64,000 nt of DNA from Ovoidimarina sp050299695 (GTDB lineage: Bacteria; Pseudomonadota; Alphaproteobacteria; Rhodobacterales; Rhodobacteraceae), in assembly GCA_050299695.1 (NCBI GenBank), contig JBNKWI010000003.1:1-64000 (forward strand). The letters are read 5' to 3'. Both the position numbers and the translations under genes were made by a program. Below, in pieces: positions 27,188 to 35,948 of the stretch; the first letter of the stretch is position 1, and each line of letters starts with the position of its first letter. Under the pieces are notes generated by a model, which ran no database searches, had not been told where the DNA came from, and was given only the letters and a program-made list of their open reading frames with translations.

Positions 27188-28086
27188 CCCAGTTCGTGGT
27201 AGCGCAGGGAGGCGAGCAGGGTCGTTTTCGACGTTGCCAGATGGCGCCGCATCGCTTCGCGCGCCGTCTCGGCGTCCCGCTCTTCGAGCGCATCCAGGAT
27301 GGCGAGATGCTCGGAGATCGCGGCCGCGTTCCGTTGCTCCTCCTCGGCCTTGTCCCACAGGAAGTGATAGTGGAAAATCAGTGAGATAACCTTCTGGAAT
27401 TCCTGGATGAACCGGTTGCGCACGACCGAGTTGATCGTTTCGTGAAACGCCCCGTCCAGTTTCGAGAACGCGTGGAAGTCGCTCCCGATCCGGTCCAGCA
27501 GTTGCAGATGCGCCGTTCGCAGTTCGGCGAGGCGGGGCCAGATCGGATGGTCTACCGGCGCGTCGGCCGCGATGGCGATCGCGTTGAGCTCCAGGAGCGA
27601 CCTGAAATCCGACAGCTCCACGGCGAAGTCCTTGGTGAAGCCTCTCAGCATCCAGCCGCCCCTCGGTCGGCGTGCGACCAGGCCGAATCGGCTGAGACCC
27701 GACAGGAACTCCTTGAGTTCGTGCTGCGACGTGTTGAAGGCCCGCGACAGCTCGGCGACCGAGAGGGAAGTGCCCGCCGGAACGTCGAAGCGGAGAACCC
27801 ACTCGAAGAACCGCTCTTCGAGTTCTTCCGCGCTGATATGGCCCTCTTCGAGGGGCATGTCGTCTTCCTTCGCGGGTTTCCTGAGGAGCAACTTTTCCCG
27901 GCCTTCCCATGAAATGAGGCCCTCATCCCGCGCCTTGGCCAGGCACCGGCGAACGACGGTGCGACTCACCCCAGTCAGATCTCCCAGCGCCTCCTCGGAC
28001 GGAAGGTCGGAGCCGACTGTCTGCGACGTCATGTGATCGAGAAGAAGGTTGTAGGCCTCGCGAAACCGCGTGTCCTTTCGCGCCAT
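27184..28086 (-). CDS. GntR/FCD regulator with two winged-helix domains
   Basis: The 300-residue regulator is longer than the usual 220-250. Residues 1-70 form a GntR-like wHTH (LPSEEALGDLTGVSRTVVRR). Residues about 78-150 form a second wHTH (LSVAELSRAFNTSQHELKEF, then LSRFGLVARRPRGGWML). An FCD domain follows, with ligand histidines in DGAFHETI, SEHLAIL and RRHLAT. It is divergent from the CUT2-type transporter operon at 28224 and most likely controls it. Confidence 0.85.
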   Translation of the reverse strand: MARKDTRFREAYNLLLDHMTSQTVGSDLPSEEALGDLTGVSRTVVRRCLAKARDEGLISWEGREKLLLRKPAKEDDMPLEEGHISAEELEERFFEWVLRFDVPAGTSLSVAELSRAFNTSQHELKEFLSGLSRFGLVARRPRGGWMLRGFTKDFAVELSDFRSLLELNAIAIAADAPVDHPIWPRLAELRTAHLQLLDRIGSDFHAFSKLDGAFHETINSVVRNRFIQEFQKVISLIFHYHFLWDKAEEEQRNAAAISEHLAILDALEERDAETAREAMRRHLATSKTTLLASLRYHELG

Positions 28087-28131
28087 GTTTTCAGGTTCTC
28101 CCGCTCAGCATGAGGCCCGGTGCCGGACTTG

Positions 28132-28150
28132 TTCGACTATCATGATCGAA
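28132..28150. promoter_or_regulatory. Candidate operator before the CUT2 transporter operon
   Basis: TTCGACTATCATGATCGAA has TTCGA/TCGAA arms around a palindromic ATCATGAT core, in the 137-base gap between the tandem-wHTH GntR gene and the permease gene. A possible -35 (TTGACG, 28156-28161) follows six bases later; its -10 is weak. Autoregulation and control of the transporter by the adjacent GntR protein are inferred. Confidence 0.4.
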
Positions 28151-28223
28151 AGCAATTGACGCTAGACCCTTCTGGCCGTAATCGTACTTTATGATTTAAA
28201 ACTGCTCAAGTGGGGAGGACGCT

Positions 28224-29252
28224 TTGGCAGGCCCGAGCAAGACAACCGGCGCCGCGAGCCTTGCAGGAAGGCTGACAGGCGGCGTTCAGCTCCAGAAGCT
28301 TTCGGCGCTGCTGACCCTGTTTCTGCTGGTTCTGGGCTTCGGCCTCGGCAGCCAGGCCTTCTTCTCGGTCAACAACGGGCTCACGGTCCTCCTTCAGACA
28401 TCGGTCATCGGCCTCCTCGGGATCGGCATGACGCTGGTGATCCTCACCGGCGGCATCGACCTGTCGGTGGGGTCCGTGCTCGCGCTTTCGGGCGTGGTGT
28501 CGGCGCTGGCGGCGAAGGCCGGTGTGCCGGTGGTCCTTGCCATGGCTGGGGGCGTCCTGGTCGGCGCGGCCTGCGGCGCTTTCAACGGCTTCGTCATCAC
28601 GCGCATGCGGATCCCGCCCTTCGTCGCGACACTCGGCATGATGCTCATCGCGCGGGGGATGGCCCTGCAGATTACCGGCGCCGCCCCGGTGTCCGGCCTG
28701 GGAAAATCGTTTGGAATCCTAGGCAACGGCGCGCTCTTCCGCATGACGGAACTGCAGGCGAACGGGTTCCCCCGCGTGATCTTCCCGGGGATTCCGTACC
28801 CCGCGATCCTGTTGCTGCTGATCGCGATCGCGGCGGCCTTCCTGCTGAAGCGCAGGCAACTCGGCCGCCACATCTACGCGACCGGGTCGCATGAGGAGGC
28901 GGCGCGCCTGTCCGGTGTGCGCGTCGACCGCACCAAACTCTATGCCTACATCATGTCGGGTGCACTGGCCGGCCTTTCCGGGAATGTGCTGATGTCCCGG
29001 TTGGTGACCGCGCAGCCCAGCGAAGGCGTGATGTACGAGCTCGACGCGATTGCGGCCGCGGTGATCGGTGGCGCGTCGCTCCAGGGCGGCGTCGGCACGA
29101 TCTCCGGCACCATGATCGGCGCCTTCATCATCGGCATCCTGCGGAACGGCCTCAACATGGTCGGGGTTTCCGCCTTCATCCAGCAGATCGTGATCGGCCT
29201 CGTCGTCATCGGCGCGGTCTGGATCGACCAGATACGCAACCGGCGCTCGTGA
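28224..29252 (+). CDS. CUT2-type sugar ABC transporter permease (RbsC/FrcC-like)
   Basis: The 342-residue inner-membrane protein has 8-10 hydrophobic helices and the branched-chain/CUT2 permease hallmarks: GMTLVILTGGIDLSVGSVLAL, AFNGFVITRMRIPPFVATLG and AAVIGGASLQGGVGT. The start is a TTG with GGGGAGGA just upstream. It is the first gene of an operon in the order permease, binding protein, ATPase, then catabolic genes. Confidence 0.92.
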   Translation: MAGPSKTTGAASLAGRLTGGVQLQKLSALLTLFLLVLGFGLGSQAFFSVNNGLTVLLQTSVIGLLGIGMTLVILTGGIDLSVGSVLALSGVVSALAAKAGVPVVLAMAGGVLVGAACGAFNGFVITRMRIPPFVATLGMMLIARGMALQITGAAPVSGLGKSFGILGNGALFRMTELQANGFPRVIFPGIPYPAILLLLIAIAAAFLLKRRQLGRHIYATGSHEEAARLSGVRVDRTKLYAYIMSGALAGLSGNVLMSRLVTAQPSEGVMYELDAIAAAVIGGASLQGGVGTISGTMIGAFIIGILRNGLNMVGVSAFIQQIVIGLVVIGAVWIDQIRNRRS

Positions 29253-29290
29253 TGGGCATGGCGTATGAATGTCAACTCAGGAGGAAAGAC

Positions 29291-30226
29291 ATGAACAAAG
29301 CGAAACTCGGCCTTGCGGCTTCCATGATCGCGCTCGCCGCCGGTGCGGTGCAGGCGGGGGAGATCGCGGTCATCGTCAAGACCACGAACTCGAACTTCTG
29401 GCAGAACGTGAACAAGGGTGCCACGGCCGCCATCGGGGGGTCGGGGCACACGATGACCTTTGACGGACCGGCCGCCGAAAGCGCCATCGCCGATGAGGTG
29501 AACCTTGTTGAGAACGCGATCAACCGTGGCGTTGCCGGCATCGTTCTCGCGCCCTCCGATCCGGAAGCGCTGGCTCCGGCGGTGCAACGCGCCTACGAGT
29601 CGGGCATCCCGGTCGTTCTGATCGACGGCGGGCTCGCCGAGGGCAACGAGCAGTATTTCCAGGCCCTTCTCTCGACCGACAACTGCGCCGCTGGCGAGGA
29701 AGTCGCCAAGCGGATGATCGACAAGGCCGGTACGACCGGCAAGATCGGCGTCATGTCCTATGTCGCGGGCGTCGGCTCCGAGATCGGCCGGGTCGGCTGC
29801 TTCATCGACTACATCAAGGCGAACTCGGATCTCGAGATCGTCGGGCCCCTCTACTCGCAGAGCCAGATGGCGACGGCGCTGAACCAGACCACCGACATGC
29901 TGTCGGCCAATCCCGATCTGGTCGGGATCTTCGGCGCCAACGAGCCCACCGCCGTCGGCATGGGGCGGGCCATCGAGCAGGCCGGCCGCGTCGGCACCCT
30001 GGTTGCGCTCGGGTTCGACGGCAACGGCGACCTGCAGGAAATGGTGCGCAGCGGGACCCTGGATGCGACGGCCGTTCAGGGCTCGTTCGCGATGGGCGAC
30101 CTGGGCGTCAAGACCGTGATCGACCTGATCGACGGCAAGAAGGTCGAGGACTTCATCAACACCGGCGTCGTGCTTGTCGACAAGGAGAACATCGACTCCG
30201 ACGTGGCGCAGAACGTTCTGTACTGA
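29291..30226 (+). CDS. CUT2-type sugar-binding periplasmic protein
   Basis: The 311-residue protein has a Sec signal peptide (MNKAKLGLAASMIALAAGAV, cleaved after VQA). It has the periplasmic-binding-protein-like domain of ribose/fructose-type importers: IAVIVKTTNSNFWQNVNKGA, a hinge near GIPVVLIDGG, and LVALGFDGNGDLQEMV. The ATG at 29291 is preceded by CAGGAGGAAAGAC, a very strong binding site. A stable hairpin follows it and may raise its transcript level relative to the ATPase. Confidence 0.93.
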   Translation: MNKAKLGLAASMIALAAGAVQAGEIAVIVKTTNSNFWQNVNKGATAAIGGSGHTMTFDGPAAESAIADEVNLVENAINRGVAGIVLAPSDPEALAPAVQRAYESGIPVVLIDGGLAEGNEQYFQALLSTDNCAAGEEVAKRMIDKAGTTGKIGVMSYVAGVGSEIGRVGCFIDYIKANSDLEIVGPLYSQSQMATALNQTTDMLSANPDLVGIFGANEPTAVGMGRAIEQAGRVGTLVALGFDGNGDLQEMVRSGTLDATAVQGSFAMGDLGVKTVIDLIDGKKVEDFINTGVVLVDKENIDSDVAQNVLY

Positions 30227-30253
30227 GGCTCCCTGACGGGGCGGTGCCCCAAG

Positions 30254-30281
30254 CCGGAGGCCGTCTTCGGGCGGCCTCCGG
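30254..30281 (+). other. Stable intercistronic hairpin with UUCG tetraloop
   Basis: CCGGAGGCCG and CGGCCTCCGG pair perfectly over 10 bases. Two more pairs (U-G, C-G) close a cUUCGg tetraloop, giving a 12-pair stem. It sits between the binding-protein stop and the ATPase start and has no following T-run. That favours an mRNA-stabilising or partial-attenuation element that keeps binding-protein mRNA in excess. Confidence 0.6.
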
Positions 30282-30307
30282 ACCCGTGCCAATAGCGAGG
30301 ACCGGAC

Positions 30308-31084
30308 ATGACAAGCGCTCCCCTTGTCGAGATGATAGGGATCGAGAAGCATTTCGGCGGCGTCCACGCGGTCGACAACGTTTCGGTCGATCTCCGGCCC
30401 GGCGAAGTCGTGGGCCTGCTCGGGCACAACGGTGCCGGCAAATCCTGTCTGATGAAGATTCTCGCCGGGGCGATGATCCCGAATGGCGGCGAGATCCGCG
30501 TGAACGGGGTGCCGGTCGAGTTCTCGGAGCCGAACGACGCGCGCGCCGTGGGGATCGAAACGATCTACCAGACCCTCGCGCTCGCCGACCATCTCGATGC
30601 GCCGGCGAACCTGTTTCTCGGACGCGAGTTGAAGACGGCCCTCGGCAATCTCGACGAGGGCGCGATGCTGGCGGGCGCGCAGAAGGTGCTCGCGCGGCTC
30701 AATCCGAACTTCACGAACCTCCGCGACCCGGTCGCGAGCCTGTCGGGTGGCCAGCGGCAAGTCATCGCCATCGCGCGGGCGATCTATTTCGACACCAAGA
30801 TCCTCATCATGGACGAGCCGACCGCCGCCCTCGGACCGTCGGAAACGGCGATGGTCGCCGACCTGATCGTGAAGCTGCGAGACGAGGGGATCGGCATCTT
30901 CCTCGTCAGCCACGACATGCACGACGTCTTCGACCTTTGCGACCGCGTGGTCGTCATGAACAAGGGCAAGGTGGTCGGAGCGCACGCGATCGACGAGGTT
31001 TCGAAGGACGACGTTCTGAGCCTTATCATCAAGGGCGAGCTCCCGGCCGACTGGTCGGCCCGAAACCTGGAGCCCGCACGATGA
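30308..31084 (+). CDS. CUT2-type sugar ABC transporter ATP-binding protein (FrcA-like, single domain)
   Basis: The 258-residue ATPase has a Walker A GHNGAGKSC (Cys where Thr is usual after GKS), a signature SLSGGQRQVIAIARAI, a Walker B ILIMDEPTAALG and a switch His in LVSHDMHDV. It is one nucleotide-binding domain, like FrcA of rhizobia, not the double RbsA type, so it should act as a dimer. Its stop overlaps the start of the zinc dehydrogenase gene (ATGA). Confidence 0.92.
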   Translation: MTSAPLVEMIGIEKHFGGVHAVDNVSVDLRPGEVVGLLGHNGAGKSCLMKILAGAMIPNGGEIRVNGVPVEFSEPNDARAVGIETIYQTLALADHLDAPANLFLGRELKTALGNLDEGAMLAGAQKVLARLNPNFTNLRDPVASLSGGQRQVIAIARAIYFDTKILIMDEPTAALGPSETAMVADLIVKLRDEGIGIFLVSHDMHDVFDLCDRVVVMNKGKVVGAHAIDEVSKDDVLSLIIKGELPADWSARNLEPAR

Positions 31085-32091
31085 CGGATCCTGGCAATTG
31101 CCTCATGGATTGTGTGGTCTGCGTCGAGCCGGGGGTGATGGCGGTCGAGCGCCGCGAGCGCCCGACCGAGGCGCCCGAGGGGTGGTGCCTCGTCGATATC
31201 GCGGCGGTCGGCATCTGCGGCACCGACTATCATATCTTCGAGGGCAAGCATCCGTTCCTGGAGTATCCGCGCGTCATTGGACACGAGCTGTCGGGCCATG
31301 TCGCGGAGGGCCCCGACGCGGGGCAACTGGTGGTCGTCAATCCATATCTGTCCTGCGGGACGTGCCGGGCTTGTCGCAGGGGCAAGCCCAATTGCTGCGC
31401 CCGGATCGGCGTGCTGGGCGTGCATCGCGACGGCGGCATGTGCGGGCGTATCGCCGTGCCGCGGGGCAACGTCTATCCCGCCACCGGCCTCAATGCCGAA
31501 CAGGCGGCCATGGTGGAGTTCCTGGCGATCGGCGCCCATGCCGTCGCGCGCTCGGGCGTCGGGGCGGGCGACGTGGCCCTCGTGACGGGCGCGGGCCCGA
31601 TCGGGATCGGGGCGGCGATCTTCGCGCGCCTTGCCGGCGCCGAGGTGCATCTGATGGATCTCAGCGACGCGCGCCTGGCGCTCGCGGGCGACCTGTTCGG
31701 GTTCGACAGGCTGCACGAGCCTTCGGACAATCTTCTGTCAGGCGCCCTGGAGGACGGTTTCGACATGGTGTTCGATGCGACGGGCAACGCGAAGGCGATA
31801 GAGGCGGGATTTCCACTTCTCGCCCATGGCGGGAGCACCGTGCTGCTGAGCGTCGTCAAGGACGACATCACCTTCACCGACAGCGAGTTTCACAAGCGCG
31901 AGGCGCGGATCATCGGCTCCCGCAACGCGCTGAAATCGGATTTCGAGCGCGTCATGGCCGCCATCCGCGACGGCGACATCCCGACCGGCGCGATCGCGTC
32001 CGAGCGCGTGTCACTGACCGATCTGCCCGCCCGCTTCGGCGACCTCGTCGCGAACCGCAACCATCTGGTCAAGGTGCTCGTCACGCCATGA
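31081..32091 (+). CDS. Zinc-dependent alcohol/polyol dehydrogenase (MDR family)
   Basis: The 336-residue enzyme has the catalytic zinc ligands Cys in VGICGTDYHIF and His-Glu in VIGHELSGHV. The structural zinc Cys cluster is CGTCRACRRGKPNCC, and the NAD Rossmann motif is VTGAGPIGIGAAIFARL. Medium-chain dehydrogenases of this sort oxidise a sugar-acid hydroxyl, for example in L-fuconate or galactonate routes. It overlaps the ATPase stop and the next start by four bases each, so it is tightly coupled within the operon. Confidence 0.9.
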   Translation: MTDPGNCLMDCVVCVEPGVMAVERRERPTEAPEGWCLVDIAAVGICGTDYHIFEGKHPFLEYPRVIGHELSGHVAEGPDAGQLVVVNPYLSCGTCRACRRGKPNCCARIGVLGVHRDGGMCGRIAVPRGNVYPATGLNAEQAAMVEFLAIGAHAVARSGVGAGDVALVTGAGPIGIGAAIFARLAGAEVHLMDLSDARLALAGDLFGFDRLHEPSDNLLSGALEDGFDMVFDATGNAKAIEAGFPLLAHGGSTVLLSVVKDDITFTDSEFHKREARIIGSRNALKSDFERVMAAIRDGDIPTGAIASERVSLTDLPARFGDLVANRNHLVKVLVTP

Positions 32092-33608
32092 ACACGCAGT
32101 CCCCCACGACGATCCGGATGCACCCGCTCGACAATGTCTGCGTCGCGTTGCGCAAGATCGAACCCGGGGAGGTCGTGGGCGACGGCGTCGCCGTGGCCGA
32201 TCGGGTTCCGTCTGGACACAAGATCGCGCTCAGGGCCATCCGCCCCGGCGAGGCCGTTCTCAAATACGGTCAGCTGATCGGCGTCGCGACGGCGCCGATC
32301 GCCCCGGGGGCGCATGTCCATGTCCATAATCTCGGCATGGGCGCCCACAGCCAGGACTATGCCTTCGGCGCCGATGCGCGGCCCCTGCCGGTGCCAAAGG
32401 CACAGGCGACGTTCCAGGGGTTCCATCGGCCGTCGGGCCGGATCGGGACGCGCAACTACCTCGGGATCGTGACCTCGGTGAACTGCTCGGGCTCAGTGGC
32501 ACGCTTCATCGCCGACGAAATCGCCCGCCGCGCGATCCTCGACGACTTTCCGAACATCGACGGCGTGGTGCCGATCTCGCACGGCTCGGGCTGCGGAATG
32601 GCGGGGGAGGGGGAAGGCTACGAGACGCTGTTCCGGACGCTCGCCGGCTACGCCCGCAATCCGAACTTCGGCGCGATCCTGATGCTCGGCCTCGGCTGCG
32701 AGGTGATGCAGATCCCCGACATCGTCGACCGCGCCTCGCTGGCCGATAGCGACCGGTTCCGCTTCATGACGATCCAGGGCAGCGGCGGGACGGCGGCGGC
32801 GGTCGAGCGCGGCGTCGCGGTTCTGCGCGAGTTGGCCGAAGTGGCGAATGGCGACAGGCGCGCGGAGGCCCCGTTGTCGGGCCTGGTAGTGGGCATGCAG
32901 TGCGGCGGCTCCGACGGCTATTCCGGGATCACCGCGAACCCCGCGCTCGGCATCGCCTCCGATCTCGTCGTCGCCCATGGCGGCACGACGATCCTGTCCG
33001 AGACCTCCGAGATCTACGGGGCGGAACATCTTCTGACCCGCCGCGCGGCGGACGAGGCGACCGGGCGCAAGCTCGTGGACCTGGTCATGTGGTGGGAGGA
33101 CTACACCGCCCGCAACGGCGCGCAGATGAACAACAACCCCTCGCCGGGAAACAAGCGCGGCGGCCTGACCACGATCCTCGAGAAAAGCCTGGGCGCCGTC
33201 GCCAAGGGCGGCAGCGCGCCGCTCTCGGGCGTCTACAGGTATGCCGAGCAGATCGACCGGACGGGATTTGTCTACATGGACAGTCCCGGCCTCGACCCCT
33301 GTTCGGTCACCGGCCAGGTCGCCTCGGGCGCGAACCTGATCGCGTTCACGACGGGGCGCGGGAGCGTGTCCGGATACCAGCCCACCCCGGCCATGAAGAT
33401 CGCCTCGAACAGCGACCTGTGGTGGCGCATGGAGCCCGACATGGACGTCAATTGCGGGGATATCGTCGAAGGGGCGGCGCTCGAGGACAAGGGAAGCGAG
33501 ATCTTCGAGATGATGCTCAGGGTCGCCTCCGGCGAGAAGACCAAGAGCGAAGCGCAGGGCTTCGGCTCCGTCGAATTTGTGCCTTGGCAGATCGGTGCCG
33601 TAATGTAA
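32088..33608 (+). CDS. UxaA family sugar-acid dehydratase/hydrolase
   Basis: The 506-residue protein has the UxaA/altronate dehydratase architecture. An N-terminal SAF-like domain lies at residues about 10-95. A long C-terminal domain carries HGSGCGMAGEGEGYETLF, MLGLGCEVMQIP, GMQCGGSDGYSGITANPALG and NNPSPGNKRGGLTTILEK. Family members dehydrate altronate or galactarate using iron; others act on keto-sugar acids. With an enolase-family enzyme also present, the substrate here is uncertain. It is the last gene of the CUT2 operon. Confidence 0.88.
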   Translation: MNTQSPTTIRMHPLDNVCVALRKIEPGEVVGDGVAVADRVPSGHKIALRAIRPGEAVLKYGQLIGVATAPIAPGAHVHVHNLGMGAHSQDYAFGADARPLPVPKAQATFQGFHRPSGRIGTRNYLGIVTSVNCSGSVARFIADEIARRAILDDFPNIDGVVPISHGSGCGMAGEGEGYETLFRTLAGYARNPNFGAILMLGLGCEVMQIPDIVDRASLADSDRFRFMTIQGSGGTAAAVERGVAVLRELAEVANGDRRAEAPLSGLVVGMQCGGSDGYSGITANPALGIASDLVVAHGGTTILSETSEIYGAEHLLTRRAADEATGRKLVDLVMWWEDYTARNGAQMNNNPSPGNKRGGLTTILEKSLGAVAKGGSAPLSGVYRYAEQIDRTGFVYMDSPGLDPCSVTGQVASGANLIAFTTGRGSVSGYQPTPAMKIASNSDLWWRMEPDMDVNCGDIVEGAALEDKGSEIFEMMLRVASGEKTKSEAQGFGSVEFVPWQIGAVM

Positions 33609-33647
33609 CCGTCGGCTGCGCCTTTCCCGGACGGACCCGACATCGAC

Positions 33648-34745
33648 ATGACCGAGACACCGATACTGGCCGAGATCCTGCTGCCCACGAACGAGCTGCG
33701 CGACGATATTCCGTTCTTCACCAACATCTTGCGCATGCGGCTCGAGAATATCTTCCCGGCCGACAACCCCGCGGTGGCGAGCTTTTCCGGCCACGGGCTG
33801 CGGGTGCGGGTGCAAAAGGGCGCGGAGGTGCCGCCCGGGCAGATCCGCATCCTGACCGATGCGCCCGAGACCTTCGCAGGCGGACAGCGGCACCTGACGG
33901 CGCCGAACGGAACGCAGGTGCATGTGCTGCCGCTGACGCCCGCGGTCGAGCAGCCCGAGACCCGGCACGAATTCGTGGTGCGCCGCCTGAAGGACGAGGC
34001 GCCCTGGATTATCGGCCGGGCCGGGATGCACTACCGCGACCTGATCGAGAGCCGTCTGGGCGGGGCGATCATCGCCAGCCATATCCGCATTCCCGATGGC
34101 GGGCCGGTGCCGGACATGGTGCATTACCACACGGTCGGGTTCCAGCTGATCTTCTGCTATCGCGGCTGGGTCGACATCTATTACGAGGACCAGGGCGACG
34201 ACATGATCCGGCTGCATGCGGGCGACTGCGTGACCCAGCCGCCCGGCATCCGTCACCGGGTCATGTACGCCTCGCCGGATATCGAGGTGATCGAGATCGG
34301 GGTGCCGGCCGAACACGTCACGACGATCGACCATGACTTCGTCCTGCCCAATGGCCGGGGCGATCCGGACCGGGAATGGGACGGGCAGACCTTCGTCCAT
34401 CACGTCAAGGCCCGCGCGGCGTGGAAGCCGTTCCGGATTCCGGGCTTCGAGGCGCGGGACACCGGGGTCGCGACGGGCACCAAGGGGGTGGCCGGCATCG
34501 AGGTGGTGCGCCGGGGCGCGGGAACGCCGGTGGCCTCCCGCCACGACGCCGACATCCATTTCACCTTTGTCATGGAAGGCACGATGACCTTGAGCGCGGA
34601 GGGCCAGCCCGAGCGCAGCCTCGAAGCGGGCGACGCCTTTGTCATTCCGCCGGGCATGGCGGTGACCTATCGCGACGCTTCCGACGATATCGAGCTGCTG
34701 GAGGTCGCCCTGCGCGGCGATTTCACGACCCGATTGGCGGAGTGA
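33648..34745 (+). CDS. Tandem cupin-domain protein
   Basis: The 365-residue protein has two cupin-like barrels. The first (about 130-225) contains MVHYHTVGFQLIFCYRGWVDIYYED and HAGDCVTQPPGIRHRV. The second (about 275-362) contains GTPVASRHDADIHFTFVMEG and LEAGDAFVIPPGMAVTY. The first ~120 residues resemble a glyoxalase-type half (ILLPTNELRDDIPFF). It lies 39 bases after the UxaA gene but is convergent with, and 15 bases from, kynU. It may belong to either sugar or tryptophan metabolism, and no reaction can be assigned. Confidence 0.75.
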   Translation: MTETPILAEILLPTNELRDDIPFFTNILRMRLENIFPADNPAVASFSGHGLRVRVQKGAEVPPGQIRILTDAPETFAGGQRHLTAPNGTQVHVLPLTPAVEQPETRHEFVVRRLKDEAPWIIGRAGMHYRDLIESRLGGAIIASHIRIPDGGPVPDMVHYHTVGFQLIFCYRGWVDIYYEDQGDDMIRLHAGDCVTQPPGIRHRVMYASPDIEVIEIGVPAEHVTTIDHDFVLPNGRGDPDREWDGQTFVHHVKARAAWKPFRIPGFEARDTGVATGTKGVAGIEVVRRGAGTPVASRHDADIHFTFVMEGTMTLSAEGQPERSLEAGDAFVIPPGMAVTYRDASDDIELLEVALRGDFTTRLAE

Positions 34746-34760
34746 GCCGGGGCCGGTCCT

Positions 34761-35948
34761 TCAGGTCACGCGGGACTTCGTCTGGTACTTCGGATCGGCC
34801 CAGAGCCGGTTGCCGATCACGTCCGCGATCGTGTCGATGGCGGCCAGGATGTCGGCCCGGTCCAGGTAGAGCGGCGTGAACCCGAACCGCATGATGTCGG
34901 GCGCGCGGAAATCGCCGATCACGCCGCGGTCGATCAGGGCCTGCATCGCCGCGTAGCCGTGCTCGAACCGGAACGAGACCTGGCTGCCTCTCTGCACGTG
35001 TTCGCGCGGACTGGCCAGGCGCAGCGCCGGGCATCGCGCCTCGACTTCGGCAATGAAGAGATCGGACAGCGCCAGGGAAGCCGCGCGCAGCTCTTCCATG
35101 TCGACCTCGTCCCAGATGTCCAGCGCGGCGTCGAGGATCGAGAGCTGCACGATGGGCGGTGTCCCGACGCGCAACCGTTCGGTCGACATCGCCGGGCGGT
35201 ATCCGAGCTCCATCGCGAACGGCGCGACATGGCCCATCCACCCGGCCAGCGCGGGCTGCACCTTCTCGATCAGGTCGGGCCGGGCATAGATGAAGGCCGG
35301 CGCGCCGGGGCCGCCATTGAGATACTTGTAGGTGCAGCCGACGGCGAACTCCGCCCCGGATGCCGTCAGGTCGACGGGCACGGCGCCCGCGGAATGGGCA
35401 AGGTCCCAGATCATGATCGCGCCATGGGCCTGGGCCAAGCGTGTAATCGCCTGCATGTCGTGTTTTCGCCCGGTGCGATAGTCGACCTCGGTCAGCATCA
35501 CCACGGCGACATCGTCGCCGATGGCGTCGGCGACATCCTCGGGGGCGGGGGTGCGCAGGACATAGTCCTTGCCGATCAGGTCGATCAGCCCCTGCGCCAT
35601 ATAGAGGTCGGACGGAAAGTTGCCGCTGTCCGACAGGATGACCCGGCGCTCCGGGCGCATCTTCAGGGCGGCGGCGAGCGCCTGGTAGACCTTGATGGAC
35701 AGGGTGTCGCCCGTCGCGACGCTGCCCTCCGGGGCGCCGACGAGCCGGGCGATCCGGTTGCCGACCCGCTCCGGCAGGGACATCCATCCGGCGGAGTTCC
35801 AGGCGCGGATCAGCTCGCCGCCCCATTCCGCGCCGATCACGCGGGCGGCACGCTCCGCCGCGCCCCTGGGCAGCGGGCCGAGCGAGTTTCCGTCGAGATA
35901 GACGACGCCCGCGGGCAGATCGAAAAGCTCCTTGCGGGGCAGCGTCAC
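34761..35948 (-). CDS. kynU: Kynureninase
   Basis: KynU is a PLP enzyme that splits L-kynurenine to anthranilate and alanine. The 395-residue protein begins LPAGVVYLDGNSLGPLPRG, a family hallmark. It has LSDSGNFPSDLYMAQGL, WDLAHSAGAVPVDL and the PLP lysine in GCTYKYLNGGPGAPAF. Its start overlaps the kynA stop by four bases (ATGA). No kynurenine formamidase gene is adjacent in this window. Confidence 0.95.
   Translation of the reverse strand: MTLPRKELFDLPAGVVYLDGNSLGPLPRGAAERAARVIGAEWGGELIRAWNSAGWMSLPERVGNRIARLVGAPEGSVATGDTLSIKVYQALAAALKMRPERRVILSDSGNFPSDLYMAQGLIDLIGKDYVLRTPAPEDVADAIGDDVAVVMLTEVDYRTGRKHDMQAITRLAQAHGAIMIWDLAHSAGAVPVDLTASGAEFAVGCTYKYLNGGPGAPAFIYARPDLIEKVQPALAGWMGHVAPFAMELGYRPAMSTERLRVGTPPIVQLSILDAALDIWDEVDMEELRAASLALSDLFIAEVEARCPALRLASPREHVQRGSQVSFRFEHGYAAMQALIDRGVIGDFRAPDIMRFGFTPLYLDRADILAAIDTIADVIGNRLWADPKYQTKSRVT

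Noticed and set aside
28946..30985. Long minus-strand open frame antisense to the CUT2 permease, binding-protein and ATPase genes
   Set aside because: The plus-strand genes carry clear motifs; the antisense translation is repetitive in His, Arg and Asp and has no recognisable fold.
32493..34559. Long minus-strand open frame antisense to the UxaA and cupin genes
   Set aside because: The plus strand encodes two coherent proteins; the antisense product lacks motifs.
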